64,000 nt of DNA from Desulfurobacteriaceae bacterium (GTDB lineage: Bacteria > Aquificota > Aquificia > Desulfurobacteriales > Desulfurobacteriaceae). How positions within the stretch are numbered: position 1 is the first letter of the stretch; each line of letters starts with the position of its first letter. The stretch lies in the NCBI GenBank assembly GCA_027051905.1, contig JALUGO010000015.1, positions 1 through 64,000 of the forward strand, in the 5' to 3' direction. Position numbers and translations under genes: made by a program. Positions 1 to 8,131 of this stretch are shown here, one piece after another. The notes beneath the pieces are model-generated. The model worked only from the letters and a program-made list of their open reading frames with translations, was not told the DNA's origin and ran no database searches.

Positions 1-959
1 TCCGCTTCTACTACATGGGAAAGGTGTTTAGAGACAGGGACGGAGACAGGGAGACCTATCAGTTCGGGATGGAGCTCCTTGGCGTTAAGGAAGTTGAAGC
101 TGATGCAGAGGTCATCTCTGTTGTTGCAAACATACTGAAAGAGCTTGGTTTAAAGTCTTTCCAGATAGACATCGGCCACACAGAGTTTTTGGAGGGAGTT
201 GTTGAGGAGCTTGGCATAAAGAATAGAGAGAAACTTCTTAATTTGCTTAAACACAAGGATTTCTCTGGCATTGAGCTCTTTTCAGAAGAGGAAGGGATAA
301 CAGGAGAGAGGAGAGAGAAGCTCTTTTCACTTTTAGAGCTCTACGGGAAAGAGGACGTCTTAGAGAAGGCAGAAAAACTGTTCAAAAATGAAAGATCTGT
401 AAAAGCTCTGGCTGAGCTAAAGAGCGTTTACAGTATTCTGAAGAGCTACGGCTTTGAGGAGAGGGTGATATTTGACCTCTCTGAGAAGAGGGGAATGGAC
501 TACCACACTGGAATAACCTACGAAGTTTTCCACCCCCTCTACGGTTTCTCTTTGGGAATGGGAGGAAGATACGACCAGCTGACAGGGAAGTTTGGCAGGG
601 AGCTCCCTGCAACGGGAATAGCTTTAAGCGTTGATGCGTTAGAGGAACTCCTTGAGAAGAAGGGGCTCCTTAAAACTTCCACCAAGAAGGACTTTTACAT
701 AATAGACCTTGGCACTGAAAAGCACCTTGCTTATGAGGTGGCCAGGGAGCTCCGAAAAAAAGGGTATTCGGTAGCCCGGGACATAGTTGAGAGGGACTAC
801 CAGGATTCAGTAGAAGTTGCATTCAGAAAGGGCTACGAGTTCGTCCTCGTTCTAAACAGGAGCGAAGAACCCAAAAACGTTCTCTTTACATCTCCAGAGG
901 GCTTTTTCAAAATAGAAGGGAACATTGTTGACTCTGTTCTGGATATTTTAAAGAGATAG
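1..959 (+). CDS. hisZ: ATP phosphoribosyltransferase regulatory subunit HisZ (5' end outside window)
   Basis: HisZ is a catalytically dead paralogue of histidyl-tRNA synthetase that partners the short form of HisG in the first step of histidine biosynthesis. The frame is already open at the window edge (residues RFYYMGKVFR), so the start lies upstream. A class II motif 2-like stretch sits at the edge. A motif 3-like GMGGRYDQL follows near residue 192 counted from the first in-window methionine, then ATGIALSVDAL. The pocket reads KRGMDYHTGITYE, closer to HisZ than to true HisRS. About 110 residues follow that look like a remnant anticodon-binding domain. No hisG is next to it. A degenerate HisRS is the main alternative. 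Confidence 0.82.
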   Translation, partial: RFYYMGKVFRDRDGDRETYQFGMELLGVKEVEADAEVISVVANILKELGLKSFQIDIGHTEFLEGVVEELGIKNREKLLNLLKHKDFSGIELFSEEEGITGERREKLFSLLELYGKEDVLEKAEKLFKNERSVKALAELKSVYSILKSYGFEERVIFDLSEKRGMDYHTGITYEVFHPLYGFSLGMGGRYDQLTGKFGRELPATGIALSVDALEELLEKKGLLKTSTKKDFYIIDLGTEKHLAYEVARELRKKGYSVARDIVERDYQDSVEVAFRKGYEFVLVLNRSEEPKNVLFTSPEGFFKIEGNIVDSVLDILKR

Positions 960-982
960 AGGAAACGGATCTGGAGTTTAAA

Positions 983-1816
983 GTGAAACCTTACTACGAG
1001 AAAGAAAATGTAAAGCTGTATCTGGGAAATGCTCTTGAAATACTTGATCAGTTGCCTGCTGAATCGGTGGATCTGATATTTGCCGATCCGCCCTATAACC
1101 TGTCAAACGATGGTTTTACGTGTCATGCCGGTAGAAGAGTTAGTGTTAATAAAGGAGAGTGGGACAGAAGCAGAGGATTTGAAGAGGACTTTGAATTTCA
1201 CTATTCCTGGATTGAGAAGTGTAAACGTATTTTAAAGCCCAACGGAACGATCTGGATCTCAGGAACTTACCACTCAATATACATGTGTGGCTTTGCACTT
1301 CAGAAACAGGGGTGGCACATAATTAACGAGATTGTCTGGTTTAAGCCTAATGCCTCTCCCAACCTAAGCTGTAGAATGTTCACTGCCAGCCACGAAACCC
1401 TTATCTGGGCTAAAAAGAGTAAAGAGGCAAAACATACGTTTAACTATGAACTTTCCAGAAAGGGAAACTGGAGTGGTGATTTCATAAAAAAACCCGGCAA
1501 ACAGATGAGAAGCGTCTGGTCAATTCCCACTCCTAAACCGCAGGAAAAGAGATATGGGAAACACCCTACTCAAAAGCCGGAGGAGCTCCTTAAAAGAATT
1601 ATTCTCCTAACTTCAAATCCTGGAGATGTTGTTCTCGATCCGTTCTGCGGTAGCGGAACTACTGGTGTAGTTGCTGTTCGTTACGGGAGAAAGTTTATTG
1701 GTATTGACTTTACTGAAAAATATCTGAAGGAACTTGCAATACCGAGAATAGAGGATGAACTAAAGGAACTCCCGCTTTTATCGGGAATTAGAGAAACTTC
1801 AGGGGTTAAGACTTGA
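983..1816 (+). CDS. Adenine-N6 DNA methyltransferase, DpnA (M.DpnIIB)-like
   Basis: This is a SAM-dependent DNA methyltransferase of the beta class. The catalytic motif DPPYN is at residues 35-39 and the SAM-binding motif DPFCGSGTTG comes after it at 219-228. The HPTQKP block that usually precedes motif I is present. Size and sequence resemble M.DpnIIB (DpnA), which methylates adenine in GATC and can act on single-stranded DNA. The start is GTG behind a GGAG site. Its stop overlaps the TTG start of the restriction gene by 4 bases, so the two are translationally coupled. The usual second, alpha-class Dam-like enzyme of DpnII systems is not in the window. GATC specificity is inferred from the partner nuclease. 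Confidence 0.88.
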   Translation: MKPYYEKENVKLYLGNALEILDQLPAESVDLIFADPPYNLSNDGFTCHAGRRVSVNKGEWDRSRGFEEDFEFHYSWIEKCKRILKPNGTIWISGTYHSIYMCGFALQKQGWHIINEIVWFKPNASPNLSCRMFTASHETLIWAKKSKEAKHTFNYELSRKGNWSGDFIKKPGKQMRSVWSIPTPKPQEKRYGKHPTQKPEELLKRIILLTSNPGDVVLDPFCGSGTTGVVAVRYGRKFIGIDFTEKYLKELAIPRIEDELKELPLLSGIRETSGVKT

Positions 1817-2727
1817 AAAGAGGAAGTTCTAAATGTCCTTTAAATCTTTCTGACCCGGAGGAAGTTTATAACTTCTTTTTATCAACCATTAAAGAACACA
1901 TAAGAAGCTGGGAGTATTTTGTTGACTGGCAAAAAGTGTTCAAAAATATAGAGGAACTGGAAGCTGCACTGAACTTACTTAACTGTGTTGTAGGAAAAGA
2001 AGACCCGACAAAATCTCTTAGGAAATTAATTTCAGAGTATCCTGTAGTAGTTAAAGCATTGCCGATTCTTCTTGCTGTTAGAGATACTAAATTTTCAGTT
2101 CTGATTGATAAAAATACATTTAAGTATGAGGAATTTGACTTTTCTAAAAAGGAACTTACACGAAAAGATATTCAGAAAATATGTGAAGCTTTTGAAGATT
2201 CTGGTCTTGCAGAGCTTTTCAGAAGAAAAATAAAAAGCGTTCCTGACTACGTTTTGGGAGTTGAGGTTGGTCTTGACTCAAATGCCCGGAAAAACAGAGG
2301 CGGGAAATTAATGGAGAGTATATGTGAATCCTTTATAAAAAGGCTTTCAGGTGAAATGGGATTCTCTTTTCTGAAGCAAGCAAAAGTTTCTGATATAGAG
2401 AGGAATTTCGGAATTATTATTGATTCCGGGGAAGTAGACAGAACAGTTGATTTTGCAATTTTCTATAATCACAGGCTCTTTTTAATAGAAGTTAATTTCT
2501 ACTCAACTTCAGGCTCAAAGTTAAAGGCTACGGCAGGGGAATATAGGGAGATGGCCAAATTCTGGAGGAGCCAGGGAGCAGAGTTTGTTTGGATTACAGA
2601 TGGAAAGGGCTGGCTTGATTCAAAGTCAGCTATTAAGGAGTATATTGATGATGGTTTTTATCTTTTGAACCTTGAGATGCTGAAAAGAGGTTGTCTAACT
2701 GAAATTCTTAACAGGGGAGGCGTTTAA
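1813..2727 (+). CDS. Type II restriction endonuclease, DpnII/MboI family
   Basis: The protein (304 residues from a TTG start) matches the DpnII family, which cleaves unmethylated GATC. The family signature GLDSNARKNRGG..ME lies at 153-168. The likely active site is D213 with E226-V-N followed by FYSTSGSKL, the family version of a PD-(D/E)XK centre. It overlaps the methyltransferase by 4 bases and the purA start by 1 base. Base composition is more AT-rich than hisZ and purA on either side, and the pair separates two housekeeping genes, which fits acquisition by transfer. Specificity is inferred from family membership. Confidence 0.85.
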   Translation: MKRGSSKCPLNLSDPEEVYNFFLSTIKEHIRSWEYFVDWQKVFKNIEELEAALNLLNCVVGKEDPTKSLRKLISEYPVVVKALPILLAVRDTKFSVLIDKNTFKYEEFDFSKKELTRKDIQKICEAFEDSGLAELFRRKIKSVPDYVLGVEVGLDSNARKNRGGKLMESICESFIKRLSGEMGFSFLKQAKVSDIERNFGIIIDSGEVDRTVDFAIFYNHRLFLIEVNFYSTSGSKLKATAGEYREMAKFWRSQGAEFVWITDGKGWLDSKSAIKEYIDDGFYLLNLEMLKRGCLTEILNRGGV

Positions 2728-4016
2728 TGGCCACGCTTGCCATAGTTGGAACCCAGTGGGGAGACGAAGGAAAAGGGAAAATCGTTGACATCCTCTCCGA
2801 AAAAGCTGACTACATAGTTAGGTTTCAGGGGGGAAACAACGCAGGACACACAGTTGTTGTTAACGGAACAAAGTATGTTCTCCACCTGCTTCCCTCAGGA
2901 ATTCTCCACGACGGGAAGAAGTGCGTCCTTGGGAACGGAATGGTGATAGACCTTGAGTCCCTCTGGAACGAGGTTGAGTTCATAAGGAGGGTTGGGAAAA
3001 ATCCCGAAGGAAGGATTTTCGTCAGCGAGAGGGCTCACGTTATCTTCCCCTACCACAAGGAACTTGACGCGGCATCTGAGAAGCTAAAGGGAGACGGCTC
3101 AATAGGAACGACCCTTAAAGGTATAGGCCCGGCATACAGGGATAAGGCTGGAAGGGTTGGAATAAGGATTGCAGACCTTAAAGATGAAGAAACGTTTAAG
3201 GAGAAACTACGCTGGAACCTGAGGGAGAAAGAGCTCACCCTCAAGCACGTTTATAACTACCCTGTCTCTTTCAACTTTGACGAGGTTTACTCCCACACAA
3301 TGAAGGTTTACGAGAAGGTTGCAGATTACGTCTGCGATACCGTTTCCCTTTTAAACAGGGCAATTGATAACGGAGAGAGGGTTCTCTTTGAGGGAGCTCA
3401 GGCAACGCTTTTAGATATAGATGTTGGAACCTATCCTTTTGTTACATCTTCCAACTCTTCCGCCCTTGGAATTCCTGCAGGAACGGGGGTAAGTCCTAAA
3501 AAGATTGAGAAAATTTACGGTATAGCAAAGGCTTACACAACGAGGGTTGGAGGAGGGCCTTTCCCGACAGAGCTTAAAGATAGCGTTGGGGAGCTCCTTC
3601 GGGCCCGGGGCCACGAGTACGGCTCAACAACGGGAAGGCCGAGGCGCTGCGGCTGGTTAGATCTCTTTGCAGTTAAGTTCTCCGTTATGGTGAACAACCT
3701 TGACGGGGTTGTCATCACAAAGCTTGACGTTTTAGATGCCTTTGACGAGATAAAGGTCTGCGTAGGATACGAGCTTGATGGCGAAGTTATAGACAGATTT
3801 CCGTCAACGGCTAAGGAACTTTCCCGGGTTAAACCCATATACGAAACTTTACCTGGATGGAAAACAGAAACTACCCACGTGAAAAGGTGGGAAGACCTGC
3901 CGAAAGAGGCTCAGAACTTCATAAGGTTCGTTGAAGACTACCTCGGGGTTCCCGTTCCAATGGTTTCAACAGGGCCACAGAGGGACGAGACAATTACCTG
4001 CTGTGAGCTCTGGTAG
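2727..4016 (+). CDS. purA: Adenylosuccinate synthetase
   Basis: PurA condenses IMP and aspartate with GTP to adenylosuccinate, the first committed step to AMP. At 429 residues it has the normal family length. The N-terminal P-loop reads GDEGKGKIVD at 12-21, GHTVVV carries the catalytic histidine, and the IMP/GTP loops GTTLKGIGPAY and TTGRPRRCGW are present. The ATG overlaps the stop of the restriction gene by one base, so it may now depend on read-through from the R-M genes. Its 3' end overlaps the convergent midA-like gene by 23 bases. Confidence 0.97.
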   Translation: MATLAIVGTQWGDEGKGKIVDILSEKADYIVRFQGGNNAGHTVVVNGTKYVLHLLPSGILHDGKKCVLGNGMVIDLESLWNEVEFIRRVGKNPEGRIFVSERAHVIFPYHKELDAASEKLKGDGSIGTTLKGIGPAYRDKAGRVGIRIADLKDEETFKEKLRWNLREKELTLKHVYNYPVSFNFDEVYSHTMKVYEKVADYVCDTVSLLNRAIDNGERVLFEGAQATLLDIDVGTYPFVTSSNSSALGIPAGTGVSPKKIEKIYGIAKAYTTRVGGGPFPTELKDSVGELLRARGHEYGSTTGRPRRCGWLDLFAVKFSVMVNNLDGVVITKLDVLDAFDEIKVCVGYELDGEVIDRFPSTAKELSRVKPIYETLPGWKTETTHVKRWEDLPKEAQNFIRFVEDYLGVPVPMVSTGPQRDETITCCELW

Positions 4017-4944
4017 CTTCCAGTACTTTGAACTTTCTTCCCATGTCAACAAGGAGCATTAAGGCCTGGGGAACTTTCCCGGGCTCTATAAATTTCTCTA
4101 TGCCGTTCTCAAGAAGAAAAGAGCTCTGATGGGTAACTCTTTCAACGGTAAAACCTGTTTCCTCAAGGGTAGAACTCAGGTAGTCAAAGTCAACAAGGGC
4201 TGTAAGGTCTGTCTCCCCCGGGTATTTCAGGTAGTCTTCAACGAGTCTGTTCTTCCTGAATGCCTTGAAGCTCTTTTTCCCTGCAATTTCACTGCACTTT
4301 CCTCCGTAATCGAAAGTTAAAAACAGCCCCCTCTTTAGTTTTTTGGAAAGTTCCTTAAGGAATTCTTCCCATCCGATAAAGAGGCAGTATTCCTCGCCTT
4401 CCCCTATCTGGCAGGGGATCTTCCCGCCGAAAGGAATAGTATCCTCATAGAGCTCCCCATCTCTCTCCTTTACCACAACCTCTCGGAGCTCCCCATTTAT
4501 TTTTTTTATCCGCTTAAAAGGAAATGCGTCAAAGAACTCGTTTGAAACGACAACTCCCTCAAAGGGTTCAACCTCTTTCAAACTTTTAACCCAGTTTACC
4601 CCTTTGAGCCACCCGGGTTTTTCTCTCACCTCTAAAACCGTGTAGTTTTCGGGACTGAGCGTTTCAACGATATCTTTTGCCAGAAATCCTTTTCCACCGC
4701 CAAGTTCCAGGATTTTTAAAGGCAGAGAGAGTTCCATAATTCTCTTTTCTAAATAGTTTGCAAGGGTTTTTCCAAAACTTTCAGAGACTTCAGGAGCCGT
4801 TACAAAGTCCTCTCCCAAACCGGTTTTGGTTCTCTTTTTCGTGTAGTAGCCAAACTCTTTGTTGTAGAGGCATATTTCGACAAACCTGTCAAAGGTTATA
4901 AATCCGTTTTCCCTTATCTCTTCAACTATTTTCTCCTTTAGCAT
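3994..4944 (-). CDS. SAM-dependent methyltransferase, MidA/NDUFAF7 family (DUF185)
   Basis: The 316-residue protein belongs to the DUF185 family, whose mitochondrial member NDUFAF7/MidA methylates an arginine of respiratory complex I. The N-terminus holds the family block FDRFVEICLYNKEFGYYTKK, followed by FVTAPEVSESFG. The SAM-binding motif ILELGGGKGFLAKDI is near 78-92, and VVSNEFFDAFPFK follows. A complex I role is known for eukaryotes only; the bacterial substrate is uncertain. It is the last gene of the leftward pgeF-dprA-midA operon, overlapping dprA by 7 bases. Confidence 0.82.
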   Translation of the reverse strand: MLKEKIVEEIRENGFITFDRFVEICLYNKEFGYYTKKRTKTGLGEDFVTAPEVSESFGKTLANYLEKRIMELSLPLKILELGGGKGFLAKDIVETLSPENYTVLEVREKPGWLKGVNWVKSLKEVEPFEGVVVSNEFFDAFPFKRIKKINGELREVVVKERDGELYEDTIPFGGKIPCQIGEGEEYCLFIGWEEFLKELSKKLKRGLFLTFDYGGKCSEIAGKKSFKAFRKNRLVEDYLKYPGETDLTALVDFDYLSSTLEETGFTVERVTHQSSFLLENGIEKFIEPGKVPQALMLLVDMGRKFKVLEATRAHSR

Positions 4945-5948
4945 GCTCTGTAGGTTGCTCCCTCTCGGCTTATCAGTTTTTTAAGTTCAAGTTTTGTGAG
5001 AATTACGGAAATTTCTTTTGGAGTTTTTCCCGTTATTTGTGAAATCTGGTCGGCAGTTAAAGGTTTTTCCAGAAGAAGGTTGTAAATTTCTGCAAGTTCC
5101 TCAGGAATTTCTTCCTTCTCATTGGCTTTTTTAAGCTGGGGAACTACCTCGAAAATCTCGTTGAAATCTGTCAGCGGGGGAGCTCCCTCCCTTATCAGCC
5201 TGTTGGTTCCCCTGCTGAATGGGGAGTCTATACTTCCCGGAACGGCTAAAACCTCCTTTCCCTGCTCCAGGGCGTAGTTAACGGTTATAAATGTTCCGCT
5301 CTTCTCCGAAGCCTCAACGACGACAACGCAGTCTGAAAGGCCGCTTACTATTCTGTTCCTTCTGGGGAAGAACTCCTTTCTGGCCTTTGTCCCAAGCGGA
5401 AACTCGGAGATAATGGCCCCACCTTTCTCAACTATCCTTTCTGCCAAGGGTTTGTTCTCTAGAGGGTAAACCATGTCAACGGCGCTTCCGAGGACGGCTA
5501 CGGTTTTCCCGCCGCCGGAGAGAGCTCCCCTGTGTGCAGCGCTGTCAATCCCCAGCGCAAGACCGCTAATTACGGTTACTCCGTTCTCAGAGAGAAACTT
5601 TCCAAGTCTGAATGCAACGCTCCTTCCGTAAGAGGAGCACCTCCTTGACCCAACAACCGCAACCGCCGGTTTCTCTTTCAGCTCTCCCTTAATGTAAAGG
5701 ACTACAGGAGGTTGCGATATGTTGAGGAGCCTTTTGGGGTAGTCTTCAGACGTAAACGGAACGATTCGGACTCCTAACTTTTCGGCCTTTTTGATTTCCT
5801 CTTCTGCCCTTTTTAACTCTCTGGAGAGCTCTATTCCCTCCTCTTTTATTCCACTTCTGAGAGAGCCGTGTTCATCGATGAGTTTTTTTATTCTGTGGAA
5901 CCCATAACCCTTTTTAAATAAGAGGGCAAGGACGAAAAGGAGCTTCAT
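4938..5948 (-). CDS. dprA: DNA processing protein DprA
   Basis: DprA binds incoming single-stranded DNA during natural transformation and loads RecA. The 336-residue protein has an N-terminal helical region and then the Rossmann core with VVGSRRCSSYGRSVA, SGLALGIDSAAHRGAL, PRRNRIVSGLSDCVVVVEA and SGTFITV. A C-terminal winged-helix segment (about 270-336, KPLTADQISQITGK) completes the standard layout. It overlaps its neighbours by 1 and 7 bases, indicating one transcript. Its presence suggests the organism can take up DNA, although no other competence gene is in the window. Confidence 0.93.
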   Translation of the reverse strand: MKLLFVLALLFKKGYGFHRIKKLIDEHGSLRSGIKEEGIELSRELKRAEEEIKKAEKLGVRIVPFTSEDYPKRLLNISQPPVVLYIKGELKEKPAVAVVGSRRCSSYGRSVAFRLGKFLSENGVTVISGLALGIDSAAHRGALSGGGKTVAVLGSAVDMVYPLENKPLAERIVEKGGAIISEFPLGTKARKEFFPRRNRIVSGLSDCVVVVEASEKSGTFITVNYALEQGKEVLAVPGSIDSPFSRGTNRLIREGAPPLTDFNEIFEVVPQLKKANEKEEIPEELAEIYNLLLEKPLTADQISQITGKTPKEISVILTKLELKKLISREGATYRAC

Positions 5949-6550
5949 CAGATCAACCTTATGGCAGAGAGGGTTCTCTTATAGGTTTTCTCTTTTCTGT
6001 AGGAGAAAAACCTGTCGTTGTTACAGACGGAACACAGGTTTAAGTCTTCAATTTCGGGAACTCCTGCAGCTTTCAGTTGTATTCTGTTTGCTTCTTTTAG
6101 GTCTAAAAGGAATTTTCCTTTATTTATTTCCTTAAAACAACCCTTATACTCCTGTGGAAAGAGCTTATAGACGTCCTCTCCAACTTCGTAACACTTTCCA
6201 CAGATTCCTACCCCTAAAATGGCTTTTTTTATTCTGGAAAATCTGTTTATGTAGGAAACGGCGTTGAATGTTATCCCTTTCAGCGTTCCCCTCCAGCCTG
6301 CATGAACTACACCAACAACCCCCTCTCCTATCAGGAAAACGGGAAGGCAGTCTGCCGTTAGAACTCCTATCCAGAGGTTCTTGGTATCAGTTACAAGACC
6401 GTCTGCCACAGGAGGTTTTTGTGGAATGGAGCCTACAAAGGCTACGTTAGCCTCATGAACCTGGACGGGAGTTACTACCGGAGATCCTTTAATATCTTTT
6501 ATTCCTTTGCCATCCCTGGGTTTTTCGGATATAAATATCTCGTAGTTCAT
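5948..6550 (-). CDS. pgeF: Purine nucleoside phosphorylase/peptidoglycan editing factor PgeF (YfiH/DUF152)
   Basis: Members of this laccase-domain family were first described as polyphenol oxidases. They were later shown to be zinc-dependent purine nucleoside phosphorylases/deaminases and to help edit peptidoglycan. The metal-site signatures are visible: PVQVHEANV, LTADCLPVFL and VVHAGWRGTLKGI. At 200 residues it is shorter than the usual 240-260 because the N-terminal strands are trimmed. No Shine-Dalgarno site precedes the ATG; a TAAAAT box lies 9 bases upstream, so the message may be nearly leaderless. The divergent gene starts only 17 bases away. Confidence 0.88.
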   Translation of the reverse strand: MNYEIFISEKPRDGKGIKDIKGSPVVTPVQVHEANVAFVGSIPQKPPVADGLVTDTKNLWIGVLTADCLPVFLIGEGVVGVVHAGWRGTLKGITFNAVSYINRFSRIKKAILGVGICGKCYEVGEDVYKLFPQEYKGCFKEINKGKFLLDLKEANRIQLKAAGVPEIEDLNLCSVCNNDRFFSYRKEKTYKRTLSAIRLI

Positions 6551-6567
6551 AGTGTTAGAATTTTAGC

Positions 6568-6966
6568 ATGGTTGTTGTGAATCTAAGTGTGGAAAAGAAG
6601 AAAAGGCCAATACCGGTTCTTTATTTTCTAAAGCCTTCTCAACAGTTTCTGCTTTTTGAAGAAAAAGTGAAAGAGGTGCTTTCCACGCTGGAAAACGGCC
6701 GAATAACAAATGCGGCTCTTTCTGAGCTTATGAGAAGGAAAGGCTGGAAAAAGTTAAGGGTTTTAAAGAAAAAGTTTGCGCGTTTTGATGAGTCGTCTTT
6801 GAGGAAGAAGAAAGCTGTTTATAACGCATTTTACAGAATATTCCAGCGGTTTTACTGGGCTATGGAGTCGGGAAGTGAAAGGGAGATTGAACTAAAAGTC
6901 TGGCTCACCTCTTCTTTAGATTATCTCTGTGAATTTGTTGAGGTTTTAGAGGGGAGGGATGACTGA
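6568..6966 (+). CDS. Hypothetical basic helical protein, first gene of an unknown cassette
   Basis: I do not recognise this 132-residue protein. It is rich in lysine and arginine (for example RRKGWKKLRVLKKKF around 51-65) and appears all-helical, with an aromatic segment YNAFYRIFQRFYWAM near 80-94. No signal peptide or membrane segment is seen. The ATG has no Shine-Dalgarno site but lies 7 bases after TAGAAT preceded by TG, so transcription may start at the ATG itself. Its end overlaps the next gene by 8 bases. A nucleic-acid-binding or small adaptor role is only a guess. Confidence 0.7.
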   Translation: MVVVNLSVEKKKRPIPVLYFLKPSQQFLLFEEKVKEVLSTLENGRITNAALSELMRRKGWKKLRVLKKKFARFDESSLRKKKAVYNAFYRIFQRFYWAMESGSEREIELKVWLTSSLDYLCEFVEVLEGRDD

Positions 6967-7306
6967 GGTTTCAAGCAGATGGGTTCTTCAGGAGGTCTTT
7001 GTCGATCCCTCTTTAGAAGAGATTTCCGAGTGTTCGCTTAACCTATCTGTCTCTTCTGAAGTTGTTGAGAAAAAGGGAAATAGGTATAAGGTTGCTGTGG
7101 AGCTTTCCGGCTCTATCGTCGGTGAGTTTCAGGTTGCAAACGTAAGGTTCGTTAATGTCTCTGTTGTTGAGGTAAAGCCTGGAACGAGAAAAGCAACAGT
7201 CTTGAAAAGACTTGAGAGGACAAAGGAGGGGGAGCTCCTCTCGATTCTCCCCATTTACCTCTTAAACGCCGGAATCTTTTTAAAGGAAGTTCGCCGTGAG
7301 CTGTAG
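6959..7306 (+). CDS. Hypothetical protein with SecB-like strand pattern
   Basis: This is an unknown 115-residue protein. Reading by eye, its alternating strands (VLQEVFVDPSL, SLNLSVSSEVVEKKGNRYKVAVELSG, VGEFQVANVRFVNVSVVEV) end with LLSILPIYLLNAGIFL. The order resembles SecB and the SecB-like chaperones that accompany some toxin-antitoxin systems. This is fold-level inference with no diagnostic motif, and could be wrong. It overlaps the gene before it by 8 bases and the gene after it by 11, so the three are co-translated. Confidence 0.65.
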   Translation: MTEVSSRWVLQEVFVDPSLEEISECSLNLSVSSEVVEKKGNRYKVAVELSGSIVGEFQVANVRFVNVSVVEVKPGTRKATVLKRLERTKEGELLSILPIYLLNAGIFLKEVRREL

Positions 7307-7994
7307 CTGCAGGAAGGGAAAGAGGTTCTTTTTACTCCTTAATGCCGAGATTGAGGAGTTTTTGGGAGCTCTCTCAAAAAACCCCAAGGCCTTTTCACTC
7401 CTCCTTGAGGTTGTAAACAGCTTCAGGCCAACAGACCCACCTCAGGTTAAGGCAGAGAGGGTGTTCCTTGCCGTTAAAGATATGGTTGAGCTTGAGCTTA
7501 TTGACTTTGCCTCTGCCGAGAAGGTTCTGAAGACGTTAAGGAAGTTTTTCGTCTCTGGAGACAGGCAGAGGGGAGACCTGTTGGAAGTTCTCGTTTCAAA
7601 GCTTGGCCCCTTTACTTTTAAAGGAAGGTTCAGACGGGTTAACCAGTGTAGAGTTTACAAAAAGAGCAGGAAACTTTCAGATAAGGAGATTGACGTTACC
7701 TTTTCCGGTAAGGAGGTTTTGGAGCTCCACGAGTGCAAGGCAAACATGGTTCGCCAGTGGAGAGACCCGTTAAGGAGAGGAAAACGGGGAAGCAAGTTGA
7801 AGTTTCTGAACTCTCTTCCTTTAGAGTGCAGTAACGGAAAGAAAATAGTTCCCTGCTGCAGCGGTTTAGACGGAGAGTTTGGCTGTCAATACGTTCGTAT
7901 GGTCTTTAAGTTTTACAACTACCGGCGGATTGAGGTTTTGGGGAGGAGGGAGCTCCTTCAGCAGTTCAGAGAGAAACTCTCCCGAAAAGGTTAA
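7296..7994 (+). CDS. Putative PD-(D/E)XK nuclease-like protein, cysteine-rich
   Basis: The 232-residue protein starts at GTG behind AAAGGAAG. Its middle has the layout of a PD-(D/E)XK nuclease: a helix with G-D-L-L-E97 (RGDLLEVLVSKL), then E131-I-D133 on one strand, and E146-C-K148 thirteen residues later. This spacing resembles restriction-like nucleases such as the Card1/DUF1887 type. The N-terminus has CSC, and a later segment LECSNGKKIVPCCSG with another Cys nearby could bind metal. No known family is recognised as a whole. It closes a tightly overlapping three-gene cassette, which suggests joint action with the two unknown proteins before it. Confidence 0.72.
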   Translation: MSCSCRKGKRFFLLLNAEIEEFLGALSKNPKAFSLLLEVVNSFRPTDPPQVKAERVFLAVKDMVELELIDFASAEKVLKTLRKFFVSGDRQRGDLLEVLVSKLGPFTFKGRFRRVNQCRVYKKSRKLSDKEIDVTFSGKEVLELHECKANMVRQWRDPLRRGKRGSKLKFLNSLPLECSNGKKIVPCCSGLDGEFGCQYVRMVFKFYNYRRIEVLGRRELLQQFREKLSRKG

Positions 7995-8026
7995 AATTTC
8001 CCCTCAAACTCTTTAGAGAGACAGCT

Positions 8027-8119
8027 GTGGATACAAAACTCTTAGAACTTATTGCTATATTTATTGTTGGGTTTACAGGCTCAATGGTTTTTCTCTACTT
8101 TGTTCTGAAGAAACTCTAA
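8027..8119 (+). CDS. Small single-pass membrane protein (30 residues)
   Basis: A GTG codon preceded by AGAGAG opens a 30-residue frame ending in TAA: VDTKLLELIAIFIVGFTGSM and then VFLYFVLKKL. It is one hydrophobic helix with an acidic N-terminus and a KKL tail, so an N-out/C-in orientation is likely. It fills the gap between the nuclease-like gene and guaA, and its stop comes just before the guaA ribosome site. Function is unknown. It is supported only by frame, site and membrane character. Confidence 0.5.
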   Translation: MDTKLLELIAIFIVGFTGSMVFLYFVLKKL

Positions 8120-8131
8120 TTGGGAGAGGTT

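Noticed and set aside
983-1816. Dam-type (alpha-class) methyltransferase
   Set aside because: The catalytic DPPY motif precedes the SAM motif, which is the beta-class order.
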